A DNA stretch of 64,000 bases from Tilletia caries (lineage: Eukaryota; Basidiomycota; Exobasidiomycetes; Tilletiales; Tilletiaceae). Under the pieces are notes generated by a model that did not search any database, was not told where the DNA came from, and worked only from the letters and a program-made list of their open reading frames with translations. The translations under genes were made by a program, and so were the position numbers. This document shows, piece after piece, positions 35,201-46,909 of the stretch; within the stretch, counting starts at the first letter, position 1; every line of letters starts with the position of its first letter. Location: assembly GCA_032718865.1 (NCBI GenBank), contig JALUTQ010000005.1, forward strand, positions 1,984,001 to 2,048,000, given 5' to 3'.

Positions 35201-35427
35201 GCGCCTCACTTTCAGGGACGCTTTGCTACCCTTCGAGCTCTCCGCAATTATTTTCCACACAACATAGATGATGAGCAGATAGAACTCCCCAAAGGTGTAA
35301 TGTAACGTGTGTATTGCGTACATGATCGGTGACCCACAGGTCACAGTTCACAGTTGATAAATCGATATGGACTGGCGCTTACTGCGCCTCGCTCTCAGGG
35401 TAGCTTCGCTACCCTTCGAGCTCTCCG
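35201..35427. repeat. Hairpin repeat GGGTAGC-TTC-GCTACCC, two copies here
   Basis: At 35201-35246 and 35383-35427 a block CAGGGTAGCTTCGCTACCCT, followed by TCGAGCTCTCCG, recurs; the first copy has mutated arms. A third relative lies at about 41,853-41,890. Each can fold as a 7-bp stem with a TTC or TTT loop. The second copy ends 31 bp before the TAAGG element at 35,459. No known element recognised. Confidence 0.6.
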
Positions 35428-35458
35428 TCGCGGGTTGTCACACATGACGTATATGATG

Positions 35459-36832
35459 TAAGGTTGTCCCCGGAGTTGACGCGGAGCTGAGGTTTTGCGG
35501 ACCCCCGGAACTCACTTTTGAGGAATTTTTGATCATCAAAAAGCACGGACTCCGCCTGGAGGACTCCGCCGGAAATTACGCGGAGCGCGGAGCCCAATCC
35601 TGGGCCCACTGGCCAAAAGTGCGGAGCACGGAGTCGTCAAAATAGTGTGACAATTCCGGCGGAATTCCCGCGGAATTCCGACGGAACTGAGAGGTCACGT
35701 GATAGTCTGAAATAGGAGTCACGTGACCTTATTTTGGGTACGCTCCGCCGGAATTCCGCAAAAAATCCGCGGAATTGTGCGGAATTCCGAGAAAATAGGC
35801 ATCGTCGAGACACGCTCAGGGGATAAGACAGGCATAATCATCCGTTGAGAGCTTCAAAATAGCACTGAAGTAAATACCGCAACATTGTCGGATGGTGAAT
35901 GTATAGCTCTGATTGTATTAGAGTCATTCTGAGAGCTACTTATACCACCACTGCGCTCCGACGGAGTTCCGCATATGCGGAGCTCGGAGGAGCATTATGA
36001 AAACGCACAGAAGAAACGCGGAGCGCGGAGCTGGGATTTCAACTTTTGTAAAATCCCGTCGGATCGCGGAGCTGGTTTTTTTCAGCTCTGTCTTAGTCTG
36101 CGGAGGCGGAGCTCGCCTCCGTACTCCGGGGCGCTCCGCTGAATTTCTGTGGTGCTCTGTGCTCCGTCTCTTTTCAGAGTTACACCAACATCCTACTCCG
36201 TACTCCGTCAAGATAAGGAGCACCAGAGAAAACTTACTCCGTGCTCCGTCGAATTATGAAGTGTCTCAAAAAGTTTACTCCGTACTCCGTACCTACGGAG
36301 CCCGGATAATCCGGGGGAGCTCCGTACTCCGGGGGATGATCTCACAAATCTCAAAATATGGTATAATTTCAGAAATGTGTATGCTTGTGATCAAGCTTGT
36401 GGCAGCTATGCTTAAGAGATGAGTCTGAGAGCGCTTGAAGAGCTGTTTTGGTCAGATTTAGACTGCGAGATGAGATTTGTGAAAATAAATTTTGGAAATT
36501 GACCCCAAAATACCCATGTTTATAGTAAAAGACCTTCCTTGTGAGAAAAATGTGGAGGCCCCGGAGCGCCCCGGATTCCGGGGGTAACTCCGTACTCCGT
36601 CACATATCACAGGTATTTACTTCGTACTCCGGGGGATTTTCTGCAACGCCCAGAGGTCAGCTCCGTGCTCCGGGAAATTTCCTGCGATGCTCAAATGCCA
36701 GCTCCGTACTCCGGCAACGGTGAGGTAAACTTCCGATTCTCACTCCGTACTCCCGGCTCCCCCGGAGTGCGGCCCCGGATAACCGGGGCGCTCCTGCAAA
36801 GCCGCTCCGGGGCCTACTGCGTGCTCATCCTT
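35459..36832. mobile_element. Composite TAAGG element 3 (1,374 bp)
   Basis: The left part (35459 to about 36,118) is almost identical to the element at 30,018, with a deletion of about 45 bp near 35,500 and few single changes. From about 36,119 the sequence switches to a different, ACTCCGTACTCCG-rich type. It ends GCTCATCCTTA at 36832, the inverse of TAAGGATGAGC. Flanks differ (ATATGATG before, GTTCAAAG after), so there is no TSD. The simplest reading is two elements of different subfamilies fused by deletion or recombination. Confidence 0.8.
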
Positions 36833-37000
36833 AGTTCAAAGGAAAGGAGCACACGCGACGCGACGCGTGCGTCCTGACTCCAAACCACCACTACCGACAC
36901 AATCTCATCGCCACCGGAGCCGTCGACACTGACAAGCATTTCATCATTGGCAGGCATCAACCTCCTCAACGTCTGAGATCCCGGTCCTCTAGAACCATGA

Positions 37001-37720
37001 TTGCAAGTATCAAAGCCGGTACAACCACAGCGCCTCCCCAACGTGAGTCCGCAATTCGCTACCTCCACCTCCATCAAGGTCGTCGTCACCGTTGGTCCTA
37101 CACTAGGAATGCGGTTGCTGATCTCCTTCTGCATTTGGTCGGGTTACGCTTCGTCATCAGAACCAGCGCGTAGTTCCTGGGCACCAATTCCAGAGCTTCA
37201 AGGGGGGAAAGCGGCGGGCTACCGCGGTCCCCTCTCGGCGAAGACCGTGACAGAATTGCTGGACACGGTACTGGGCAAACAGGCGAAACGCTCTTTAACT
37301 GGCAGTCGCATTGGCTACGTCAAGTACTCCCATTACATCGGTTGGACGGCCGAACATTCTCAGCGGGGCCCAAAGATCGACATTCCCGGTCGACAGATGG
37401 AGTTATGGCAGTGCAGGATCTGCCACACAGAGCTTCAAGTCCTCCCCAAAAAGCTTTCCAATCTTGGGCTGCATCTGTACGGCAACAAGGTGCGCGGATC
37501 GTGTCTCAAGGATAACTTCTCAAATTGCGCTGAAGACGTTCCGGAGCCGGACTGGAGTGCGGACGGTGACCCCGTTCCCATTGGCGCAACGAGTGACCGT
37601 CGCAGATTTGCGTCAGTCCCTGGGGTCAAGAAAATATCGAAGGTCTCGTCGACCTCCATTGTTTCCACCAAAGCCGATGGCCCTTCAACTGTTCAACATC
37701 ACCACCTCCATACGATGTTG
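37001..37720 (+). pseudogene. BED-type zinc-finger remnant, hAT-like N-terminus
   Basis: An open frame holds a segment with coding character (TAEHSQRGPKIDIPGRQMEL) followed by WQCRICHTELQVLPKKLSNL and GLHLYGNKVRGSC. The spacing C-x2-C...H-x7-C resembles the BED fingers at the start of hAT transposases (compare LCLKCNKP...HLQFC in the hAT at 42,886). No catalytic part follows; after about 37,720 the frame becomes repetitive Pro/Leu/Arg. It is probably a truncated transposase, lying just right of the composite TAAGG element. Confidence 0.4.
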
Positions 37721-37867
37721 CAATTGCCACGTCCCCGACACCCCCAAATCTCGCTCTCACCGTTCGCGTTCGCGAGTCCGCTGCTCCTTCTGCAGCGCCC
37801 ACGGCTCCTTCTGCAACCCCAACGCTGGCGCGGCTCGTACCTGCCCCCGTCGACGGCGCGCAGCAGC

Positions 37868-37958
37868 ACGTCGTCCAGCGGTAGCACACCACGTGGGATT
37901 ATCACCTTCAGGCTTCAGGTCCCAGGTTCGAGTCACACAGACAGCATCACTTTTTTTT
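37868..37958 (+). other. tRNA-like Pol III promoter boxes, degenerate
   Basis: An A-box-like GTCCAGCGGTAGCACACCA (about 37,873) and a B-box-like GGTTCGAGTC (about 37,925) are about 50 bp apart and are followed by T8 (37,951-37,958). The acceptor and T stems do not pair, so it is not a working tRNA gene; it could be a tRNA-derived SINE head or pseudogene. Confidence 0.3.
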
Positions 37959-38241
37959 CGCAATGTTATATGTATTATGTTTAAGTTAAGGCGCGTTGGA
38001 GTCGCGTCTGTCGACGCTCAATCCTTGCCTAACGCGTCGGCGGACGCGGCAAAAAGCTGTATGAGCAGACGCGACTCAGACGCTGCACAAAGTCACAGCG
38101 TTTGAGTCGCGTCTGAGTCGCGTCTGCAGGTTTCCTGAGGTAAGTACGCCTTCCCCTTCCCCGCACCCCTCTTCTGCCACCCTCAGACCACGGTCACCAG
38201 CAGGTGCTGTCGCCCTTGCGGCTGGTGTCGCCTTCGCGCAA

Positions 38242-40896
38242 GTGTCGCCTTCGCGCAAGTGTCGCTTCGGGCTGAGCAATGTCCACCGCCACACAGCTTC
38301 CATGCCATGCGACCTCTCAGACCTCAGTACCCTTCCCATGCCTTCCTCTGCGCCTCCGGCATTCAAGCTACGTATCTCCCATTGCCTTACCGGTTACCAA
38401 TCGAATGAACTGGCTGACATTGCTTTCATCCCTGCTCCGCTCTTACAGATTCTCAGTCTCCCACCATCGGCACAGGCTGCAGTACGCGATGTATGCGCAG
38501 CCTACCGCACCATCCGCCTTCACCCATCGCAGTGGGCCGCCGGCGTTGTCAGCTGGAAGCAGCAGCTGTTCGTGAACAAGTCCCTAGCCTTCGGCGTGGC
38601 CTCGTCTGCCGGCGCTTGTGGCTTGGTCGGCGACGCCCTGGCTGGCGTGCTGCGCCGCTCCGGCATCGGTCCAACGCTCAAGTGGGTTGACGACTACCTT
38701 TTTGTTCCGCTTGCGCGTGAAAGACCTGCCCCCCGTCAACGAGCAGCGCCTTCGGCTCCGAGATCGGGTCTCCCGCGAGCAGCGCGGCGGAAACCTCTTC
38801 TGGCGGGACGGAGACCAGCAGCTCGCAGAGGACTTCGTTGGCGTTCTAGCGGCAGCCCCCTCAGCCGCAGGTCCTGACGACTGGGCTTACACCCTCGCCG
38901 CCGTGGACCAGGTGTGCGGCCCCCTGGGGGTGCCGTGGTCACCGGAGAAGGAACAAGGTTTTCCGGGCACAGTCACCTTTGCCGGCATTCAGTTCGACAT
39001 TGCGGCCCTGGAGATGTTCCTCTCGCCCACCCGCACCAGCGCATACCTCTCAGACTGCCGAGCATGGCTGGGATGCTCGCGGCACACCAAGTCGCAAGCC
39101 GAGCGCTTGCTTGGCTGGCTGCAGTTCGCGTGTTGCGTGGTTCTCTGCGGGCGCCCATACCTCACCGGTCTCATCGACTTTGTCGCGCTGCATAGCCGCT
39201 CAGGCCAGCACCGCAGCTCCGACCTGGTCGCCCGCTTCTCCAATGCTCGCGTTCGAAAAGACGTACGGTGATGGGTGGAAGAACTCGGACAGCCACGCGT
39301 GGTCCGTCTTTTCCACAACGACCTGTCGCTCGCCAATCCCGGCCTCTACAATGAGGCGTGCGATTTTGGCGCTGGGGTTGTGCTGGGTGAGCTGGAAGCA
39401 GCTTATGTGCTCACACGTGGGTGGCGCGCTGCGGGACGGGACATTACGTGGGAAGAGGCGGTGGGCGCAGAGTTGGGACTGCTGCACCTCATCGCTGCCT
39501 GCTTCCACGACCAGCGTGTGGTGTTATACATCGACAACACCTCCGTGGAGGGTGGCCTCAGACGCGGCCGAATCCGCAATGAGGCAGCTAACCTCTGCAT
39601 TGAACGCTTCTTACACGCCGGAACAAGGCACAACCTGGAACTCGTCCCAATCCGAGTCGTCACCGACGAGAATCCCGCCGATGGCCCATCGCGCGGCGCA
39701 GCGCCCGTCTTTGTCCCGGTCCCCAGCATTCCCCTACCAGCAGCGCTTGCCGCTCACGTTCGGCGCGTACGTTGATCCGTACCGCTGCCACCATCCCATC
39801 AGCAGCTCTTCTCACTCCTCCCATCCTCAGCAGACCCAGCTTCGGCCTCGCGCCGGCCCCAGCACAATCGCAACGGCGAACCGACGCCGGTTTCCACGTC
39901 CGCCGCCCGCTTCCCCCCTCCTCATCACACCGCTCCCAGCGGCAGCCGCCTCTCAGCTGTGCGTCTCGACGCTCCACTGCTCTTTGCCGGCCTGGAGGAC
40001 GCTCGGTTGGCGTGGCTGTTCGAGAGCGCCTTTGCGCCGAAGACCTTGGAGGGATGCGGCTGCGGGTTGAACCGCTTCGTCTCCTGGTGCGTTGCGCGTG
40101 GCGTTCCCGAGCGTGAGCGACGCCCGGCCTCGGAGGATCTGCTCTGTCGCTTCGTTGCCAGCCTCGCTGGGACCGTCACTGGGCAATACATCGGAAAAGT
40201 CGTTTCAGCAATTGGCGCGTGGCACAAAATGCACGGAGCGCCTTGAAACTTTCAGCCTGGTTCTCGTTTTTCTCTCGTACTACGAGGTGCCGTCAATGTC
40301 ACGCCCGCGTCTCTTTGTCGCCCCCGTCGCGCCCCATACACCCCCGAACATTTGCGCGCGCTCTTCGCCCATTTGGATTCAACGAGCCGAAGGACGCCGC
40401 CATCTGGGCGTGTGCGCTGACGGCGTTCTGGGCCCTTGCGCGCATTGGCGAGGTGACCACGCCCACGCAGAAGGACTTCAACACGGCCGTGCACGTCACC
40501 CGTGCCGGCTTTGTGGACGGCGGCGAGGGTACCGGCGCGCTTTCCCTTCCCTGGACCAAAGCTACCCGCTCTGCGGGAGCAACCATCTCGCTTCACCGTC
40601 ATGCGCACGATCTGTGCTCGGCATTGTCCCACTCAGTCGGTCAGTGCTCTGTGCTACTGACGCGGCTCAGCGTCTCCGCTAAGGTAGCGGGCGTCCCTGT
40701 CCTCCGCGGACACTCCTTCCGCATCGGCGGCCGGTGGGTGCACGGAGCTTCTCCTCCGCGGCACCGCGATTGAGGATGTGAAGGCACACGGCCGATGGCG
40801 GTCGGACGCGTGGACCACATACGTGCGCAACCACCGCCTGGTGTTCGGTGCCCGCCTAGCCCCGCTGCCCGAGATTCGTTCTGCGCTGGGGGATTA
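38242..40896 (+). pseudogene. DIRS-like tyrosine-recombinase retroelement
   Basis: Three modules in DIRS order. Reverse transcriptase: VRDVCAAYRTIRLHPSQWAA, FVNKSLAFGVASSAGACGLV, KWVDDYLF catalytic box at about 38,680. RNase H: FHNDLSLANPGLYNEACDFG (about 39,312), VVLYIDNTSVEGGL and VVTDENPADGPSRG. Tyrosine recombinase: a core-binding segment (LEDARLAWLFESAFAPKTLE) and a catalytic domain with Arg in WALARIGEVT, HSFRIGG and GRWRSDAWTTYVRNH. Damage: a one-base frameshift after DDYLF (about 38,702), TGA at 39,269 in a Trp-like position, TGA near 40,244, and frame changes near 40,380 and 40,735. It is probably inactive. No gag is visible upstream, and I could not define the terminal repeats. Confidence 0.85.
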
Positions 40897-42415
40897 GTTC
40901 TTTTTGCCCCACACCCGAAACCAGACACACAACGTCGGGCTCGGCAACCGCCTACTCTTCTACAATGACGGCTCGACTCCTCACGCGGCGTTCCCCTTGC
41001 CCGCCTAGGTACCTCGGGGAGCTCGGTCGTCGAGCCGTTTTTCACCCAGACTCATCGCGAGTCCGGAGTCTTAGCCCCAATTTCATACATCATCATCATC
41101 CATTGCAGACCACGGGACAAGCGCGGGTGCGACTTGCGAGAGACACGGACACCCAGGCGAAGTTTGAGAAGATTTTAAGGAGTTTTGATGAAGAATTTCA
41201 TTCGAGGGTTGTTGCAACATTCGTCTGGGCCGTAAGATCTAAGGGGCAGATATAATCGTGACAGACCTTGTCGTGCGGGGCGTGACCAAAGCGTTACCCA
41301 GACTTCTCCACAGTTTCTGTTTTTAAATTTTGATCGTATAATTTGATAATTTGATCGTAACTACATAGTACATACTACATAATGAAAAAAAAAACCTCTT
41401 TCCAATACCTGTCCCTGTCGATTCACGGGCGGCGGGGGGCTTCGGCCCCCCCCCCGCCGCCCCACTGACCGAAAAAGCGTCCAAATTCCAATGTACGAAG
41501 TGCATGTTGTAGTAAATACTAAATAGTCATTTACATAGTCGTTTTTCGGGATCGGGGGTCATTCCCACTTTCCTCCCCCCTCACGCACACTTCTTATGAA
41601 TCTCGCTCAATTGTGGCTTAATCTCGCCCAAACCTTGACATCCATATTCAGGAACACTATAGCTATCATTTCCATACATTGAAATAAAAAAATGACATAG
41701 GTTCCCCCTGTATCGGACATCATGGTCGTGGTCGGGCGGAGGAAGTGAGCAGAGCTGTCTGAGGCTACTATATAAGGTAGAATGCATTTCTCAGCGATGA
41801 TTGATATGACAGACAGATGCAACTTATGATTCAAAGGTGCTCATGGCTACGCGGAAGCTCAGGGTAGCTTTGCTACCCTTCGTCCGCTCCGCCATGAGTC
41901 CGAGTCGAAAACAGATTGCAATTTGCATGTGGTCACTCTGATGTTTTACATACGACCATGCTCACCCTTACCCCTCCACATGTCATCTCCTCTTTTATTG
42001 CGTGTAAATTGGTGTAAAAATAATAATCCACAGAGAAGAATGAAAAAAAGACGAGAGGGTGATGATGCGCTAGAGGGTGGGCGACAAAAAGGAGAGGAAG
42101 GAGCACAGACAATGGGCAGCTAGTGAGACGGGACAGAGGCATTCAGAAGTGTGAGCAGACTGCAGGGACATAAAGTGATCAGCATCAGTCATCAGAACAT
42201 GGGTTAGGGCGAAGGGGACCTAGGAAATGAGATGGATGATGAATGAGCTTCATCAGAAGGAATGGAAGATGAGAAGGCATCGAAGAAATCGGAAGAAGCT
42301 GCATGAGAGGGGAAGGAGTAAGAAAATTGGACGGGGAAGCTGCATCAAAAAAAAAAAGTTACATTTGGGTGAAATAGCCATTATATGTGGCCATGAGTAA
42401 TTGAGATAGCGACTA
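40897..42415. other. Gene-free interval left of the hAT element
   Basis: Contains a strong G/C hairpin at about 41,424-41,461 (GGGCGGCGGGGGGC-TTCGG and its complement), a third copy of the GGGTAGC hairpin repeat (about 41,853-41,890) and A/T-rich sequence. No open frame looks real. Confidence 0.5.
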
Positions 42416-42885
42416 TATGTGACCAGTGCTCACCATGACTCATATATGATCATAAATGACCCAAACTCATATATGATTTATCACATGAGTGCCTGCCCAA
42501 ATCGAAAACTCATATATGAATAACATGAGATGATCATATCTGATCATTTAGTCTCATATATGACCTAAATTTTCAAAAAAATTCCAACCACGTTTTTGAC
42601 GAATCATATAAGATCATTTCAGATCATAAATGATCATATCACCCATTTATTTATGACCCCTGCCACGTGGAAATAAAGTTTTTCCGCGTTGCGCGACGCG
42701 CTTGTGCACGGGCGCGCTTCGCGGCAGTCTGTGTTTACTGTTTTCACCTCATCTCGAGTCTTCGACCGACAGCAGCGCGGACCCCCTTTCAGCAACACGT
42801 CTTCTCAGCCCTTGGTCCTCGTGAATCCTCCTTTCATCAAGCATCAACCATCGCTACCGGATACCTACATCGAGCATCAGCCGTC

Positions 42886-45800
42886 ATGGCGGTCAGCAGC
42901 GGCGCGCAAGCCGAGCTGCATGCTATCGACGCCATCGCCGTCTTCGAGTTTACCGATCAACAGATTCAAGACTATTGCAGCACCATCGACAGCCTCTCTC
43001 CAGAACTATCCAGCGAATTCATCAAAGCACTGCGCGATGTCGGTGACCGGCTCAACGAACCTGACCTTCAGCCCACAGCATTCGATGAACCCGTATGTTC
43101 ATTCATCCCTTGAGCCTCTTGTTCCAGCCGTACTGACTCGCCATCGTTCTGTTCGCCTTTGTTCTAGCCTCCATGGTCTCATCCCGAGTCCCAGGAGCGA
43201 TTCAGCAAGCTGCGCAGCAGCCAGGACCTCCAGCACTACCTCGACGGGACCGGAAGGCTTCCTGACACTCAAGAGCGCATCCAACAGCTTCGAGACAAGA
43301 AGGTCCTGAACGAGTACTTCAACCTTTCTCAGTCCGACAATTCTACCCAGTCCCAGGCCCCCTCTTCGTTTCTACAGCCTCCACCTGGTAACCAGGCGCA
43401 GCAGCAACAGAGTCCTCTCACCACGCGTCGGTCACGGTCTCCGCAGCTGCCGGCTCGCATGCGAGGATACGACCTTGATCAAGCCGAGAGTTTCGCCAAA
43501 CGCAAAGCCCCAGGTCCATCCACACGATCCCCGTCCCGACGCGGAGCTTCTCAGGGTGCGGATCAGACCGATCGGGTGGCCTCCAGCGTTCACAGCTCCG
43601 AGGAAGAAGACCTGCCTTCCGCTCAAGGGCTCCGCAAGCGGCTGCGAACAACGCAGTCGTCATCAACGGCACAACCGACGCCGAGCACATCCACAACCGC
43701 AGCGCAAGCAAAAGGAAAGGGTCGGGCAAAACCAGGTCCGCCGTCGTCGGGACCACGATCAACCCTCGAGGAGCGCACTCTCTTCGGACTAGCCAAGCAG
43801 ATCCCGTCGGCCGAGTCTCGAACACGGGCTTCGACTCGCGGTCCTTCGAACCGTTCGACCTTTGCGGGCATGTCGTCTTCCACTGCTCTCAGCATCCCCA
43901 CCCAGCGTTCTTCCACAAGTCGGAGCATGACGCTGAACATCAGCAGCGATGACAGTAGTGACAACGCGGACGGCGACGAGGACGGTACCACTGCTCGGCA
44001 GAAGGAGGGTCGCTCCGGTGGGGAAGGACCGGCAGCCGCGGCGCAAAAGGGGTCTGCCGCAACAGAGTCCGGACGAGAAGCGACAGCGGCGCCTGCTGCA
44101 CTCAAGGAACCTTCCGCATCGGCCCAGGAGGCTAAGCTCGCCGCTACTCTGTACGAGGATGACATCCCTCTCTCCCGGGCCGCCAAGGCAAGCAAGTTCG
44201 GATGGACGGTCGCTGAAGGTTACGAGGGCTTCAAGTATCTCTCCAGCTTTTGGAAAGTCGGCAAGATCAAGGAGAGCTGGTTGTGCTTGAAGTGCAACAA
44301 ACCCAAGACGGCATCCGAGCAAGGCAAGCCGACCAACCTGAAGACACACTTACAATTCTGCAAGGGGTCGCAGAATACCACGGTGGCAGCAGGATCAGCG
44401 AACGTAGCCGGAGACGAGGGCCAGGACGCCGTTCTGGGGTCTTCCACACTCGCCGGTGGCTCATACCGTGGAACCAGCGTCAGCGGTTGGCTGAATGCGC
44501 ACCAGGCGCTCGACATCGATCTTACCCGGAGGCTGGCCCTGGTCTGCGTGGTTCGGAACGCTCTTCCCTTCACGCTGATGAGCTCGACCTCCATGAAGGC
44601 GGTCATCCGTTCGCTCGATCATCGGGCGACAATATCCTTCAAGAGCGCCTCAACTATCCGCCGGGACCTTGAGACGTTCCACACGCAGCTGCGCAACAAT
44701 CTGAAGCGCGAACTCCACGGCATCGACACTTTGATGTCGGTTCAGCACGACGGCTGGACGAACAAGGGGTTTCAACATTCTTTCCTCGCCATCATCGGCT
44801 CGTACGTCAACAAGGAATGGCAGTACCAGGAACGACTCCTCTCCTTCGACGTGGTGAAGGACAAGCACTGCGGAGCAACATTTGCTGGACATCTCGTGCG
44901 CACGATCAACGCGCTGAAGCTGGACGATAGCTGGTACGGCGCGGTCACAAGCGACTCAGCGGGTACGAACACGCGAATGCTGACTTTGCTGGAGGAAGAC
45001 CTCCAGGATGAACGCATGCAAGAGCGAACGCCGGCTATACACGAGGACGATCCGGTAGTGCAGAAATTGCTCCGGGCGTCGTGCTCGTCCTTCCCAAGAG
45101 CGAGTCTCCGTAATTCTGGGTCGTGGAATGCGACCGACTACAAGATCCTCTGCCTCAATCACCATATCAACCTCGCCGTTCGGGACGGCTTCGCAAAGTT
45201 CGGCGTCAAGATGAAGACCAAGACTCAGCATAAGGTCCTTCCAATCCAGCCGAAGCCTGCCAACCTGGTCAACGACGAGAACGGCGAAGTCGTCGTAGTT
45301 TCAGATGACGACGAATCGGACTCGGAGGGCGACGACCAGCTGGCAAACCAGGGAGGGGCAGATGGGGCGGAGATTGAAGACGTTGAGGAAGAGGAGGTTC
45401 CAGAAGACGATGCACCTGGAATGGGCCCTGAGGATGAAGACATCGGGTCGGACGATGAGGGAGGGCCGGAAGCGGGCGTCAACATATCGGCAGAGGCAAT
45501 CGCAGCGCAAGCCTCGTCTGCATCCATGGATACGACTGAAAACACGACCAATGCGGTGGGCAAGCTGGAAGCTTTCACGACTTACATCCATCGCAGCGTC
45601 CAGAGGAAGGCCGACTTCATAAGGCTCATGGCGAAGGAGTATCACCTCGACGAGATCGGGCTAGCTAACGCCCCGTTCCCATCGAAACCCAACAAGACAC
45701 GCTGGAACTCCCATTATGCGATGATGAGAGGCGCGCTCAAGATCCGCGTGGCCATCGACGCTCACTGTCGGGCGCACATAGGCGTGCGCAACGAGGTTCT

Positions 45801-46629
45801 TGGCGACTACCTCCTCACCGACTCTCAATGGCGACAGCTCACGCTTATGGAGCCTATCCTCAAGCTGGCTATGGCTGTAACGAAGAAGATGGAGCGATCA
45901 GAGGGGACGCTCTGTAACGTCCTCGACTACCACGCCAGCCTGCGGGACGCGATCGACAGGAACCTCCGATTGATTGCGGGCGACGCCGACCTCGACGCCG
46001 AAACTAAGGCGGAAATGAAGAATCTTCTCGGGGCCATGGAGAAAAAGCTCCGCAAGTATCGTGACATTGCTCTCAGGAACCGGCTCACGCTCGCAGCGTC
46101 CCTTCTACACCCCAACAATCGACGGCTCTTCCACATCTCGTACCCGGCCTATCGGGCAACGGCCGAGACTGCTCTTCGTGAGCTCCTCGACGAGCTCGTC
46201 GACACTCAAGACAAGGGTCCGTCGCCGCCCTCCAAGGACCCCGCTGCGCCAGAAATCGGAACCAGCCTCCCTTCTCCTTGCTCCGCGGCGAGACAACTTC
46301 GAGAACAGGACGCCAACACAGAGGAGCACGAGAATCGTTCCGACAACGAAGAAGACGAGGTCGCCCAATACCTCAACCCGAAGATCTGCCCGTGGCGAGC
46401 GTCGGATGGAACACCGTACAAGTGGTGGCGGGACAATGAAAAGGTGTTCCCGACATTGTCCAAGTTGGCCCGAATCATCCTCGCCATCTCTGGCTCGTCT
46501 TCAGCCGTGGAACGCGTGTTTTCTCAGGCTGCTCTCGTCAGCACAAACAGGCGCGGCAGTCTCTCAGCCGCGAGTCGCGACGATCTCGCAGCTGGTCACA
46601 ACCAGGCACTGGCTCACACACGGCGCTGA
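42886..46629 (+). CDS. hAT family transposase, full length
   Basis: Exon 1 42886-43092 (69 codons) and exon 2 43168-46629 join in phase (GTATGT...TTCTAG), giving about 1,222 residues, long for the family because of N-terminal and acidic linkers. The order is a Ser/Pro/Arg-rich region, then a BED-like finger (SWLCLKCNKPKTASEQ...HLQFC, about 44,277). The RNase H-like core has Asp in QHDGWTNKGFQHSFLAIIGS (about 44,745), Asp in GAVTSDSAGTNTRML, and CLNHHINLAVRDGF (about 45,151). An acidic insertion (45,300-45,470) and RWNSHYAMMRGALK follow. The C-terminal dimerisation region has WWRDNEKVFPTLSKLARIIL and GSSSAVERVFSQ, which supplies the catalytic Glu. No stop or frameshift is seen. It would act in the nucleus on the CAGTG ends of this element. 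Confidence 0.93.
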
Positions 46630-46909
46630 TGAGCTAGCGGGACTCTCTGAGCAGGCTCACAAGGTTTCCCACAGTCACAAGATGCTTCCATCTCCCGATA
46701 TCACCAAGGCCCGCAAGAAGAAATAGCGTGTTACCACACAGAGCCACAGTCCCCAGAGGCCAGAATGCAATTGAAATTCATCCAACATCGAGAACTTTAC
46801 CGTTTCTTTTCTTGTGGTCCAATCACGCGAGCGATGAGAAGATGTCAATAGGAGATGTAGAGATCGATTTGAGTTGAAGATCATACTGGAGACTGGAGAA
46901 AGAGCGCGT

